A DNA stretch of 64,000 nucleotides, from positions 558,001 to 622,000 of the forward strand of contig NZ_LECZ01000025.1 of assembly GCF_001022965.1 (NCBI RefSeq). Direction: 5' to 3'. The notes below the pieces were generated by a model that searched no databases, had not been told where the DNA came from, and saw only the letters and a list, made by a program, of their open reading frames with translations. Positions 1 through 6,818 of this stretch are shown piece after piece (position 1 is the stretch's first letter; each line of letters opens with the position of its first letter). A program made the translations under genes and the position numbers. Source of the DNA: Enterobacter genomosp. O (GTDB taxonomy: Bacteria; Pseudomonadota; Gammaproteobacteria; Enterobacterales; Enterobacteriaceae).

Positions 1-357
1 CGGACGATATTCTGCCGGTACCTGCTTCAGGGTGTCTGCATCCAGCGGCGCAAACAGGCTGGCATTATCCACCAGCACCATTGACGGCGAGTTCTCGGTC
101 AGGAATACGTCCGCCGGGGATGCGCTGCCTTCCTGTACCAGCTGGTTACCCAGCTCGCTGTCATCGCCGTTACGCAAAGTCACTTTGATGCCGGTTTCTT
201 TGGTAAAACCGTCAACCCACGACTTCACCAGGTTTTCATGCTGCGCGTTGTAGACAACGATACCTTCGCTATTATCGGCAGCAACCGATTGTGTGGAAAG
301 GAAAAGTGATGAAGACAACAAGGCAAGCGAGAAGCAGGACAGCAGGCGAGAATTCAT
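1..357 (-). CDS. Periplasmic Fe(III) ABC transporter substrate-binding protein, 5' end only
   Basis: The gene runs off the left edge, so only the first 119 codons are visible. The start is a hydrophobic signal peptide ending near SVAA, followed by a mature N-terminus with the IVVYNAQHE pattern and a later ADVFLTEN segment. These are typical of the SfuA/FbpA/HitA family, which binds ferric iron in the periplasm and hands it to an inner-membrane permease. The permease and ATPase would lie to the left, outside the window. A close Fur-box match 74 bp upstream supports iron-repressed expression. Family assignment is secure; the exact substrate is inferred. Confidence 0.85.
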   Translation of the reverse strand, partial: MNSRLLSCFSLALLSSSLFLSTQSVAADNSEGIVVYNAQHENLVKSWVDGFTKETGIKVTLRNGDDSELGNQLVQEGSASPADVFLTENSPSMVLVDNASLFAPLDADTLKQVPAEYRP

Positions 358-430
358 GAACATATCCTTAATAGACCAACGGGAGTAACTACTCATAGCT
401 TTGTGGGACAGGATTAAAGCATACAACAAC

Positions 431-449
431 GCTAATGATAATTAGTATC
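431..449. promoter_or_regulatory. Putative Fur box
   Basis: The 19-mer GCTAATGATAATTAGTATC matches the classic Fur consensus at 16 of 19 positions by eye. It lies in the promoter region of the iron-binding protein gene, which reads leftward from 357. Fe-Fur binding here would repress that transporter. The site is predicted, not proven. Confidence 0.7.
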
Positions 450-631
450 AATCGAGTTTAAACGTAAAAGTGTAAAATTTCTTTATTGCGGAGTTTGAAA
501 TGATAAAAATCCAGATTTTAATTCGAGATAATATTTAGATTAAGAAAACCTTAAGCCTGCCAACGAAATTCATTAGTCTTCTATTCATTCTGCCGCGAAG
601 TAAAAATTTTTATTTAAGCGCCCGGCATATA

Positions 632-662
632 TAAAAAATCCCCGATATTTCGGGGCTTTTTT
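632..662 (-). terminator. Rho-independent terminator of the CPBP gene
   Basis: CCCCGA and TCGGGG pair around a 4-nt loop, flanked by an A-run on the left and a T-run on the right, so it could work in both directions. On the minus strand it lies 50 bp past the stop codon of the gene at 712-1542. Confidence 0.8.
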
Positions 663-711
663 ATGCTTATTCAGAGGTGGCCAAATTATTAGTCTACTAT
701 TTAAAAACGCA

Positions 712-1542
712 TCACATCGCCGCGTGGGGGGCATACATCGGATAGGTGAAGAACAATAAATGCACGCAGTTCAGCCCAAAATGGAATAACGTTGCAACCC
801 AGAGCCTGCCGCTCCACATCCACGCCAGGCCATAAATAATGCCGGAGAGGCTGGCAAATATAATCAGCAGTAAACCGCCGCTGTAATGCAGCAGCCCAAA
901 GATGACTGAGGCAATCAGCAGCGCGGCAACGGGATGAATAATCCGGGACAAGCGCTGCTGCAGGTAGCCTCTGAACAAGGCTTCCTCGGCCAAAGAGACG
1001 AAGAAAATATTCGCAAGGGCAAATTGAGCGAACCATTCTGGCGCATGCGGCTCAATTCTCAGCCCGCCCAACGTAACGGCCAAAAGTAACAGCGCGGGTA
1101 TCGCAAGAACCAATATTCCCCAGCCAATCTTGCCCGCTTTATAGAGGGGTTTTGCTACGAATAGCGTTGGCATGCACGTAATTAAAAAGAACGGCACCAC
1201 CGCCTTGTCCATATTAAAGTACATACTGAACGGTATGCTTTGCGGACCAACAACGACGGCATCCAGCACTTTAGGGTTATGGAAGCCCGGGAGCACATGC
1301 ATAACCAGGGCAACGGCGATGGCCACGCACAGGCCTTCAACCAGATAAGTATATTTATTATTTTTATTACGTAGCCATTCAACAACAGACCAGCCAATAA
1401 CGATTGATGCAATCACCAGCAGCGCCGGGGCATCCAGAACGCCCTGTTTCCAGCCGAGAAATGCCGTTAACCCCAGCAACAGGTAAGCCAGGCTTTTATT
1501 AAGGGAAAGTGCGGCAAGCGAAGTTGCGAGTAGATACCACAT
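712..1542 (-). CDS. CPBP-family intramembrane glutamic endopeptidase-like protein
   Basis: This 276-aa protein is almost entirely hydrophobic, with about seven or eight predicted membrane segments. The C-terminal half carries the CPBP (Abi/Rce1-like) signature: EExxxR at residues 186-191, FxxxH at 215-219 and HxxxN at 254-258. In this family these residues form the putative intramembrane protease site. Substrates are unknown for most bacterial members; some relate to bacteriocin self-immunity. It stands alone between the iron transporter and the tRNA array. There is no adjacent bacteriocin gene, so a specific role cannot be assigned. Confidence 0.8.
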   Translation of the reverse strand: MWYLLATSLAALSLNKSLAYLLLGLTAFLGWKQGVLDAPALLVIASIVIGWSVVEWLRNKNNKYTYLVEGLCVAIAVALVMHVLPGFHNPKVLDAVVVGPQSIPFSMYFNMDKAVVPFFLITCMPTLFVAKPLYKAGKIGWGILVLAIPALLLLAVTLGGLRIEPHAPEWFAQFALANIFFVSLAEEALFRGYLQQRLSRIIHPVAALLIASVIFGLLHYSGGLLLIIFASLSGIIYGLAWMWSGRLWVATLFHFGLNCVHLLFFTYPMYAPHAAM

Positions 1543-1621
1543 ATTTGTCCTTCATGACCGGTATGTACAACAGTGAAAAGGCATGTCGTGCCGGAGGCAT
1601 CCCACGGAGAAGCCATAAATA

Positions 1622-1697
<76 letters not shown>

Positions 1698-1699
1698 GT

Positions 1700-1773
1700 T
1701 GGTCCGCCACCGGAGCCTCGAACCCCGTACTACAACATCCTGGTTGTCGCTCTTCCCGATGAGCTAGTGGCGG
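1700..1773 (-). pseudogene. tRNA-like relic B, anticodon loop lacks U33
   Basis: This 74-nt minus-strand unit ends in ACCA and has a perfectly paired 7-bp acceptor (CCGCCAC/GTGGCGG). It has a D-stem GCTC/GAGC and a T-arm CGGGG-TTCGAGG-CTCCG. The anticodon arm is abnormal: ACAAC/GTTGT closes only a 6-nt loop, CAGGAT, with no U at position 33, so no amino acid can be assigned. It is separated by 2 nt from the tRNA-Thr on one side and from another tRNA-like unit on the other. I interpret it as a decayed or non-canonical tRNA gene, perhaps of phage origin. Confidence 0.6.
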
Positions 1774-1775
1774 TA

Positions 1776-1851
1776 TGGTGGCCCTGGCTGGAACTACGCC
1801 AATGACCGGTCGATGACGGAACAAACGTTCTCACCGACAGGCTCCTGGGCC
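1776..1851 (-). pseudogene. tRNA-like relic C
   Basis: This 76-nt minus-strand segment starts GGCCCAG and ends CAGGGCC followed by ACCA, so 6 of 7 acceptor pairs form. A T-arm-like GTTCCAGCC lies close to the 3' end and a D-arm-like CTGTCGGTGAGAAC near the 5' end, but D-stem pairing is poor and the T-loop is irregular. The exact tRNA length, terminal CCA and 2-nt spacing to relic B are the main support. It is probably a decayed tRNA gene; chance resemblance is possible. Confidence 0.4.
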
Positions 1852-1974
1852 GGGTGCAGAATGATACACATCTGGAATTAACCATGCAAATCCGACGGTT
1901 AAAATCAGGCACAGGGATCGGTAGCGGTTGGTTGGTCAGGGGAAAAAAGGGGTGGATTACGCGCCGAGACTAAA

Positions 1975-2051
1975 TGGCACGCCCTGTAGGATTCGAACCT
2001 ACGACCTACGGCTTAGAAGGCCGTTGCTCTATCCAACTGAGCTAAGGGCGC
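1975..2051 (-). tRNA. argU: tRNA-Arg (anticodon UCU), argU
   Basis: The minus strand gives a complete 77-nt tRNA: acceptor GCGCCCT, D-arm AGCTCAGTTGGATAGAGC, anticodon loop with TCT, T-arm GGTTCGAATCC and encoded CCA. It is the rare-codon (AGA) arginine tRNA. In E. coli argU lies at this same position beside the sfm/fimZ cluster and is the DLP12 prophage attachment site. Here position 72 is U, so the first acceptor pair is G1-U72 rather than G1-C72. Confidence 0.95.
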
Positions 2052-2330
2052 ACTGAGAAGAGTGAACTTCGCGGTGGTGAAACGCGAAGAATTATACGGT
2101 CAATGGCAGGTGAGTCAATGCCTTTTCCGTTTTCTGGCCTGATTAGGGCTAGTTGATTGTAAATATGGCTGTTTTTTCTCCATCCCCCCGCTTTTCTCCC
2201 GTACAATTTCGTGCTGCGAAAAGGCTTAGTTGCATTTAAGTAACGCCTGCTGTTTTCCTGTACGTCAGCTCGTCACACTAGAGCCTGGTATCCCGGCCGC
2301 CTGGAGGCTGACAGACAACAGGACAATGGA

Positions 2331-3029
2331 GTGACAGCGCAAAACCCGATAGATTCGCCCCCCCGGTTACAGTACGTTTCTCAGGACATCGTCGGCATTA
2401 AGCTTGAGCCCATCGTCGCCCTCGCCTCCTTGCGTCAGGTGGGTGTAGAGGTTCTCAGCGTCCTGTCCGCGTCGCGGCACGCTGAGGACTTTTTTTACGA
2501 TCGCTCTGCACTCTGGTCCATAACGCTGCTTGAAGCGCAGCTTGCCGCGTTAAAAAATACGCCGCACGGTCATAACCTTTTTATTAATCTGCCGATAACC
2601 GTCCTGACGGAGCCTGCGTCTTTTCAGCGACTTATCAGGTTGCCAGCCGCACCGCTCAATATTGAGATTGTCGACCCCGCGGCTTTTTTGGCGCTGTCCG
2701 TCGCGCAGAAGCAGCGCGTCATTCAGAATCTGCTGCTGCTCAGAAAACAGGGACACGCAATCTGGCTGGATGACGTGGATGACGTCTTAGTACAGTCGTT
2801 TTTAGCCTGCCGACTCCCCTTAAGCGGCATCAAAATAGATAAGGAAGCATTCTGGCGTTTACGCAACACCCCTGCGCTGAGGCAACTGGTTTCCCTTTGC
2901 TTTCAGCTTGCCGGGAAAGTGCTTATCGAAGGTATTGAGACTGAACGCGATCGTACCTGGGCACTGCAGGCAGGCGCCGATCTCGGCCAGGGGTATTACT
3001 GGCCGTCCTGGACATGGCCGGAGGATTAA
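2331..3029 (+). CDS. EAL-domain cyclic-di-GMP phosphodiesterase of the fim cluster
   Basis: This 232-aa protein is a stand-alone EAL domain with no sensor domain or membrane segment. The usual catalytic positions appear retained: E40 (in GVEVLS), N86 (INLP), E112, D147-D148, K168, E200 (EGIET) and Q220 (GQGYYW). It therefore could be active, although the sequence is divergent. The start is GTG with AGGA 7 nt upstream; a nearby ATG at 2325 is closed by a stop. In Salmonella an EAL gene (STM0551) lies at the matching place, between fimY and fimW, and has been linked to fimbrial control. Here it precedes fimY by 24 bp. No fimW is found between it and argU. Confidence 0.8.
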   Translation: MTAQNPIDSPPRLQYVSQDIVGIKLEPIVALASLRQVGVEVLSVLSASRHAEDFFYDRSALWSITLLEAQLAALKNTPHGHNLFINLPITVLTEPASFQRLIRLPAAPLNIEIVDPAAFLALSVAQKQRVIQNLLLLRKQGHAIWLDDVDDVLVQSFLACRLPLSGIKIDKEAFWRLRNTPALRQLVSLCFQLAGKVLIEGIETERDRTWALQAGADLGQGYYWPSWTWPED

Positions 3030-3053
3030 AGCGCCATTTCCAGGAGGGAGGCC

Positions 3054-3770
3054 ATGCGAATGACAGTGCGCCGTTACCGGCGGCGGCGTACGGGAAGTGA
3101 TGCACTGGGATTTACGCGCTCACCTTTCGCTCCCCCCTTTTTCGACCGACTCGAATTTTTGAGCCAGTCCATCAGCCAGCCCCGCAAAACAGACGCCCCG
3201 TTTATCATTCTGGTGACGGAGGATCACTTCCTGCGCACCGGTTTTCTCAACGGCCAGTTTCCCCTGAGCAGCTGCTGCGACTTTGCCACGCTGGACGACG
3301 CCCTTGTCGCCCAGACGCAGTGGCCATCAGCCCGTCTGGTCGTGGATATTGAAAGCCGGTCTACGGGGCTGCTGGAAAAACTGGATCAGCTGAGAAGGCA
3401 TAGCCTGTTTCCGCCTTTCCTGACGCCCTGGCTGCTCGTCCGGGCCGATAATTACGACACCCGCCTCTTCTGCAAAGCGGCAGGGCCCTTTCACGTGCTC
3501 GAACGTCAGCTGAACGCCGCGGCGCTCCAGCACAGCCTGCTGGATACCAGCCCCCCGCAGGGTTCCGAAAAGGACTGGTTCTCCCGCAACGAATGGCCCA
3601 TCCTGCAGGAGCTCTCACGGGGCAGGACATTGCGCCAGATTGCCCTGATGCAGAATCGTCCCTATAGCCGCATTATTTATCGCCTCAGCTGCATCCTGCT
3701 GAAACTGGGGCTGAGCCATCGCCAGGAATTGCTACACCTTCTTAATAATCTTTCAGACTGCACGTTTTAA
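3054..3770 (+). CDS. fimY: Fimbrial transcription regulator FimY
   Basis: At 238 aa it matches the size and position of Salmonella FimY, a cytoplasmic co-activator needed with FimZ for type 1 fimbria expression. The C-terminal part (about residues 180-230) resembles a LuxR-type helix-turn-helix, including the phrase LSRGRTLRQIALMQNRPYSRI. The N-terminal part is receiver-like but lacks an obvious phospho-acceptor pattern. A GGAGGGAGG sequence immediately upstream suits either the ATG at 3054 or the one at 3060. It probably shares a transcript with the EAL gene. An inverted repeat with 10-bp arms (3789-3812) lies just after its stop. Confidence 0.82.
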   Translation: MRMTVRRYRRRRTGSDALGFTRSPFAPPFFDRLEFLSQSISQPRKTDAPFIILVTEDHFLRTGFLNGQFPLSSCCDFATLDDALVAQTQWPSARLVVDIESRSTGLLEKLDQLRRHSLFPPFLTPWLLVRADNYDTRLFCKAAGPFHVLERQLNAAALQHSLLDTSPPQGSEKDWFSRNEWPILQELSRGRTLRQIALMQNRPYSRIIYRLSCILLKLGLSHRQELLHLLNNLSDCTF

Positions 3771-3788
3771 CGCACGCCCTAACCCCTT

Positions 3789-3812
3789 ATTTCCTAAAGA
3801 GGTTTAGGAAAT
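3789..3812. repeat. Inverted repeat downstream of fimY (10-bp arms)
   Basis: ATTTCCTAAA and TTTAGGAAAT face each other across GAGG, with perfect arms and no T-run, so it is more operator-like than terminator-like. Its right arm contains TAGGAAATT, which also occurs upstream of fimA at 11472-11480. A NarL-family regulator such as FimZ could be the ligand; this is inference. Confidence 0.5.
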
Positions 3813-4145
3813 TACTTACCATTCACGTTGCGGAAATGTTAATTATTAACAATAAAATCGAAATTATAACTATTCCTAATTTACGGGCGCGAACCTTGTG
3901 AAATGCCACAAATTGATTGAACGGCAGCACTTTCCTCCATCCGTTAAGTGAATGCAGATAGCGTTAACAAGATGATAATGATGTAAAAACAAGCAGCTTA
4001 GCGAGTTGCCCTGGGAGTAAAAAGCGAAGCGGACAGCATGTTCTCCTGTGCAGCAAACGCTGTTCTCAAGGTCAACCGAAGCACTTTCAGATGAAGGCCT
4101 GCTGGCCTGCGAGGGCAATTTTTCACCTGTCCGCTGCGGAGACGC

Positions 4146-4168
4146 CGCCTGAAATGAGGCGTGTTTTT
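4146..4168 (+). terminator. Terminator-like hairpin in the fimY-fimZ gap
   Basis: CGCCT/AGGCG closes a 6-nt loop and is followed by TGTTTTT. It lies 376 bp past fimY and 414 bp before fimZ. It may end the fimY transcript or an unannotated short RNA. Confidence 0.5.
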
Positions 4169-4327
4169 ATTAACAACTGATCAACATACAGAGATATCTG
4201 TTATTTTTTGTTATTACATAAAGATGAAAAAATGCGGTAAATGGGATAACAGGATATTTCCGCTAATTTTAAAATAATAGCGATTCAGATCCAGAACATA
4301 ATACAAACCCATAAGCGGAGATTAATT

Positions 4328-4362
4328 TACAGGGTTTTCGGAAAAAACTTACCCTGTATAAT
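4328..4362 (+). promoter_or_regulatory. fimZ promoter candidate with overlapping inverted repeat
   Basis: A perfect TATAAT (4357-4362) is a strong -10 candidate, while the -35 is weak, which suits an activator-dependent promoter. TACAGGGT (4328-4335) and ACCCTGTA (4351-4358) form a perfect inverted repeat spaced by 15 bp that overlaps the -10. A regulator bound here would be well placed to control fimZ, possibly FimZ or FimY itself. Confidence 0.55.
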
Positions 4363-4582
4363 AAGATGCGTACCAAATCTGAATAAGAAAAACCTTTTTG
4401 CCAACACCAGCCAAATGAGATGACCGCGCTGAGGCATAGTTCTTTTCATTACGTAAACAAGGATGCTTTCGCTCTTTCCAGGGAAATACTACGGTATAGG
4501 GATCTGCACATTATATCCTTCCGGCATTTCGAGAGTTTTACCAAACTCTGCATAACGCTTTTAACAATCTGAGGCATTAAAA

Positions 4583-5215
4583 ATGAAACCGGCATCCGTT
4601 ATCATTATGGACGAACATCCTATCGTCAGAATGTCGATAGAAGTCCTGCTACAGAAAAATAAAAATATCGCAGTCAAGCTCAAGTCTGGCGATAGCCATG
4701 AAGTCCTTGACTGTATCCGCAATCACCCTATCGATCTGGTGATCCTTGACATTGAACTCACGGGCACGGATGCCTTCGATTTACTCAAGAGAATCAGAAA
4801 CTTAAACAAGAGCATTAAGGTTCTGTTCCTCTCCTCTAAATCAGAGATATTTTACGCTGGCCGCGCCATTCGCGCCGGGGCAAATGGTTTTGTCAGTAAA
4901 CGAAAAGATTTAGGTGAGATCTACAACGCCGTAGAGATGATCCTGATGGGCTATTCTTTTTTCCCGTCGGAAACGTTGAACTTTATAAACCATTCGGGTT
5001 CAGGAAAAGGAATGGCAGTAGATATGCCATTATCGAATCGTGAGGTCACAGTATTACGGTATCTGGCGAATGGATTATCCAATAAGGAAATTGCTGAGCA
5101 GCTACTATTAAGCAACAAGACCATTAGTGCGCACAAATCCAATATTTATTCCAAGCTGGGCGTGCAAAGCATCGTGGAATTAATTGATTACGCCAAAGCG
5201 CACGAACTGCTATAA
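4583..5215 (+). CDS. fimZ: Fimbrial response regulator FimZ (NarL/FixJ family)
   Basis: This 210-aa protein has a receiver domain with the phospho-acceptor D56 (ILDIEL) and a C-terminal LuxR/NarL helix-turn-helix, including LSNREVTVLRYLANGLSNKEIA and the SAHKSNIYSKLGV recognition region. FimZ directly activates fimA transcription in Salmonella, and the gene is also next to sfm in E. coli. No cognate sensor kinase is adjacent. It is convergent with fimF, with a hairpin between them (5224-5257). It has its own promoter candidate about 220 bp upstream. Confidence 0.92.
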   Translation: MKPASVIIMDEHPIVRMSIEVLLQKNKNIAVKLKSGDSHEVLDCIRNHPIDLVILDIELTGTDAFDLLKRIRNLNKSIKVLFLSSKSEIFYAGRAIRAGANGFVSKRKDLGEIYNAVEMILMGYSFFPSETLNFINHSGSGKGMAVDMPLSNREVTVLRYLANGLSNKEIAEQLLLSNKTISAHKSNIYSKLGVQSIVELIDYAKAHELL

Positions 5216-5223
5216 CCTGAATT

Positions 5224-5257
5224 CACTCCCTGCAGCTTATCTGAGCTTCAGGGAGTG
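5224..5257. terminator. Bidirectional hairpin between fimZ and fimF
   Basis: CACTCCCTG and CAGGGAGTG pair, with a nested AGCT/AGCT stem inside the loop. It lies between two convergent stop codons. There is no good T-run, so termination strength is uncertain. Confidence 0.55.
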
Positions 5258-5266
5258 CGGTCAGTG

Positions 5267-5791
5267 CTAATTATAATTAATCATGAAGGTGGCATCTGCA
5301 TCAGCCCGGCCGGGCTGAGGGTCATCGGCAGTAGCGATATAATTGGCATAAAACGACAACGTTGCATTCCCCTGCGCATCAACCGAAACCGGCTGGCTGG
5401 CCTGCTGGAGAGCCAGACGCGTTTTATCCGCATCCCTGATCTCCACGGCGACACGGCTTGCTGTACTGACGTCATTCAGCGCCAGCAAACCGCTATTGCT
5501 GCCGTCGGCTTTACCCGAAAACGTAATGGATGCCGCCCCCGGCGGGCAGCCGGTCAGCTTCAGCGTAAACGGCATGGGCTGCGTGCGGCTCCCGGTGGTG
5601 CCGAGCTGTTTCGTGGGCCAGGTGCCCAGCGTAACGGTCTTGTCGCTATCGCTGCCCTCCGCAACGCAGGTGAAATCGACAATGTTGCCGGACATCTGAA
5701 TATTGATCTCGCCCAGCGCGGTGGCTGACCACGCGTTTGCCTGAAACATCGCCAGAGCCACCGCAGTGAAATGTCCTTTCCAGTTCCGCAT
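5267..5791 (-). CDS. fimF: Type 1 fimbrial minor subunit FimF
   Basis: This 174-aa protein has a signal peptide (about 23 residues, ending near AWSA) and a pilin domain with two conserved cysteines (VDFTCVAEG and LKLTGCPPG). It ends in the donor-strand type motif with a penultimate tyrosine (FMINYN). In Salmonella-type fim operons FimF is a tip adaptor that links FimH to the FimA rod. It is the last gene of the operon, 9 bp after fimH, and has a strong GGGGGAGAG ribosome site. Confidence 0.88.
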   Translation of the reverse strand: MRNWKGHFTAVALAMFQANAWSATALGEINIQMSGNIVDFTCVAEGSDSDKTVTLGTWPTKQLGTTGSRTQPMPFTLKLTGCPPGAASITFSGKADGSNSGLLALNDVSTASRVAVEIRDADKTRLALQQASQPVSVDAQGNATLSFYANYIATADDPQPGRADADATFMINYN

Positions 5792-5800
5792 CTCTCCCCC

Positions 5801-6805
5801 TTAATCGTAATCCACGCGAAGATAGCCGCGAGAGGTGAAGCGGCCTTCTGCGGGTTTATTACCCGTAATGCTCACCGGCCATACCCGAATTCCCACCTGC
5901 GCCTGCGCGCTGTCGTCCAGGCGGAACGGTATTTTGCTGTTCAGGTTGTTAGGCGTCAGAGGAGCGCCGCTGTCGTTCGCCACCACAAAACCCAGATCGG
6001 GGTTATCGGAGATCAGCGCGTTGCCAGAGACTTTTTCCGCCTCGATGCGCATCGTCAGATAAGCGTTGGCCTCCACGTTCGTACACTTAATCGCAATGGT
6101 TTTACTCTGCGGCGAGACTTTCTGGGGACGATTACCGGCCCCCGCCTGGCTGAACAGCGATGCGCCAATATCGCCAAAATCAAACTCCACCACCTGCCCG
6201 GCATTTATCGCACAGCTCTGCGGCACCTGAATGGTACCGCTATAGCTGATGGTATACACCGGCGTATTCAGTGGGTCCGATGTCGTGGTCGTCACATACA
6301 CCCGGAACATGGTTTGCTGAGGGATCACCACCATATTGATAAACCGCCGCGTGACTCTCAGGCGAAAGACCAGCTTCGAGTCGGTAACCGGAAACGCCTT
6401 GTTATTCGGAACGTTAGGGTGCTGCCCCATCTGGATATAGTTGGCTGGCGGGTAGAAGGTACCCGCGAAGTCATCGTGGATCTGCATTGCGCCATCCAGA
6501 TAGTCGTTCAGCTGCACATACTTATAGCTATCAATCACCGTCGTTACCGGCAGACTGGTGACGTAGCTGCGCATCGTGGACTTCCCGCTAGTTCCTTTGG
6601 GACAGATAGCATTGACGCCGACCAGCCCGGACTTTTGCGCAAGGGTCACAATTTGCCCCGGTTTGTTATTGGAGCTGTTAAAAACGTTTGAGAGATCGTA
6701 GGAGATATCCTTCGCCACGCCAGTGGAGTTCTGGCAAACCGTTGCCCATGCGGGCATCACGCTGCAGAGCAGCGCAAAGCCCATTACGTTGCGTACAATG
6801 CGCAT
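5801..6805 (-). CDS. fimH: Fimbrial tip adhesin FimH
   Basis: The protein has an N-terminal lectin domain after a signal peptide (cleavage near AWA), then a pilin domain starting about residue 185 (TIQVPQSCAINAGQ) and ending YLRVDYD. This two-domain arrangement is that of fimbrial tip adhesins. I chose the ATG at 6805, giving 334 aa, because GAGG lies about 9 nt upstream. A GTG at 6829 would extend it by 8 residues and overlap fimD. Receptor specificity cannot be read from sequence; mannose is likely by homology with Salmonella FimH. Confidence 0.85.
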   Translation of the reverse strand: MRIVRNVMGFALLCSVMPAWATVCQNSTGVAKDISYDLSNVFNSSNNKPGQIVTLAQKSGLVGVNAICPKGTSGKSTMRSYVTSLPVTTVIDSYKYVQLNDYLDGAMQIHDDFAGTFYPPANYIQMGQHPNVPNNKAFPVTDSKLVFRLRVTRRFINMVVIPQQTMFRVYVTTTTSDPLNTPVYTISYSGTIQVPQSCAINAGQVVEFDFGDIGASLFSQAGAGNRPQKVSPQSKTIAIKCTNVEANAYLTMRIEAEKVSGNALISDNPDLGFVVANDSGAPLTPNNLNSKIPFRLDDSAQAQVGIRVWPVSITGNKPAEGRFTSRGYLRVDYD

Positions 6806-6818
6806 CTTTGAAACCTCG

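Larger units (their letters stand above)
358..711. other. Intergenic region between the iron SBP gene and the CPBP gene
   Basis: This 354-bp AT-rich stretch holds the Fur box (431-449) and the promoter of the leftward SBP gene. Near its right end is the terminator hairpin of the CPBP gene (632-662). I see no coding sequence or further structure in it. Confidence 0.6.
3771..4582. other. 812-bp fimY-fimZ intergenic region
   Basis: No convincing gene is present; the only sizable ORF (minus, 3876-4118) lacks recognisable features. The region does hold several signals: an inverted repeat with 10-bp arms at 3789-3812, a terminator-like hairpin at 4146-4168, and a fimZ promoter candidate with an overlapping inverted repeat at 4328-4362. 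A 5' leader of roughly 210 nt would precede fimZ. The hairpin in mid-region suggests either a short transcript ending there or read-through control after fimY. Confidence 0.6.

Noticed and set aside
3876..4118. 80-aa minus-strand ORF in the fimY-fimZ gap
   Set aside because: Composition is not protein-like, it has no ribosome site or recognised domain, and it lies in a region better explained as regulatory.
5771..6691. 306-aa plus-strand ORF antisense to fimH
   Set aside because: It is rich in Arg and His as expected for the reverse complement of a GC-rich gene, and fimH is clearly real.
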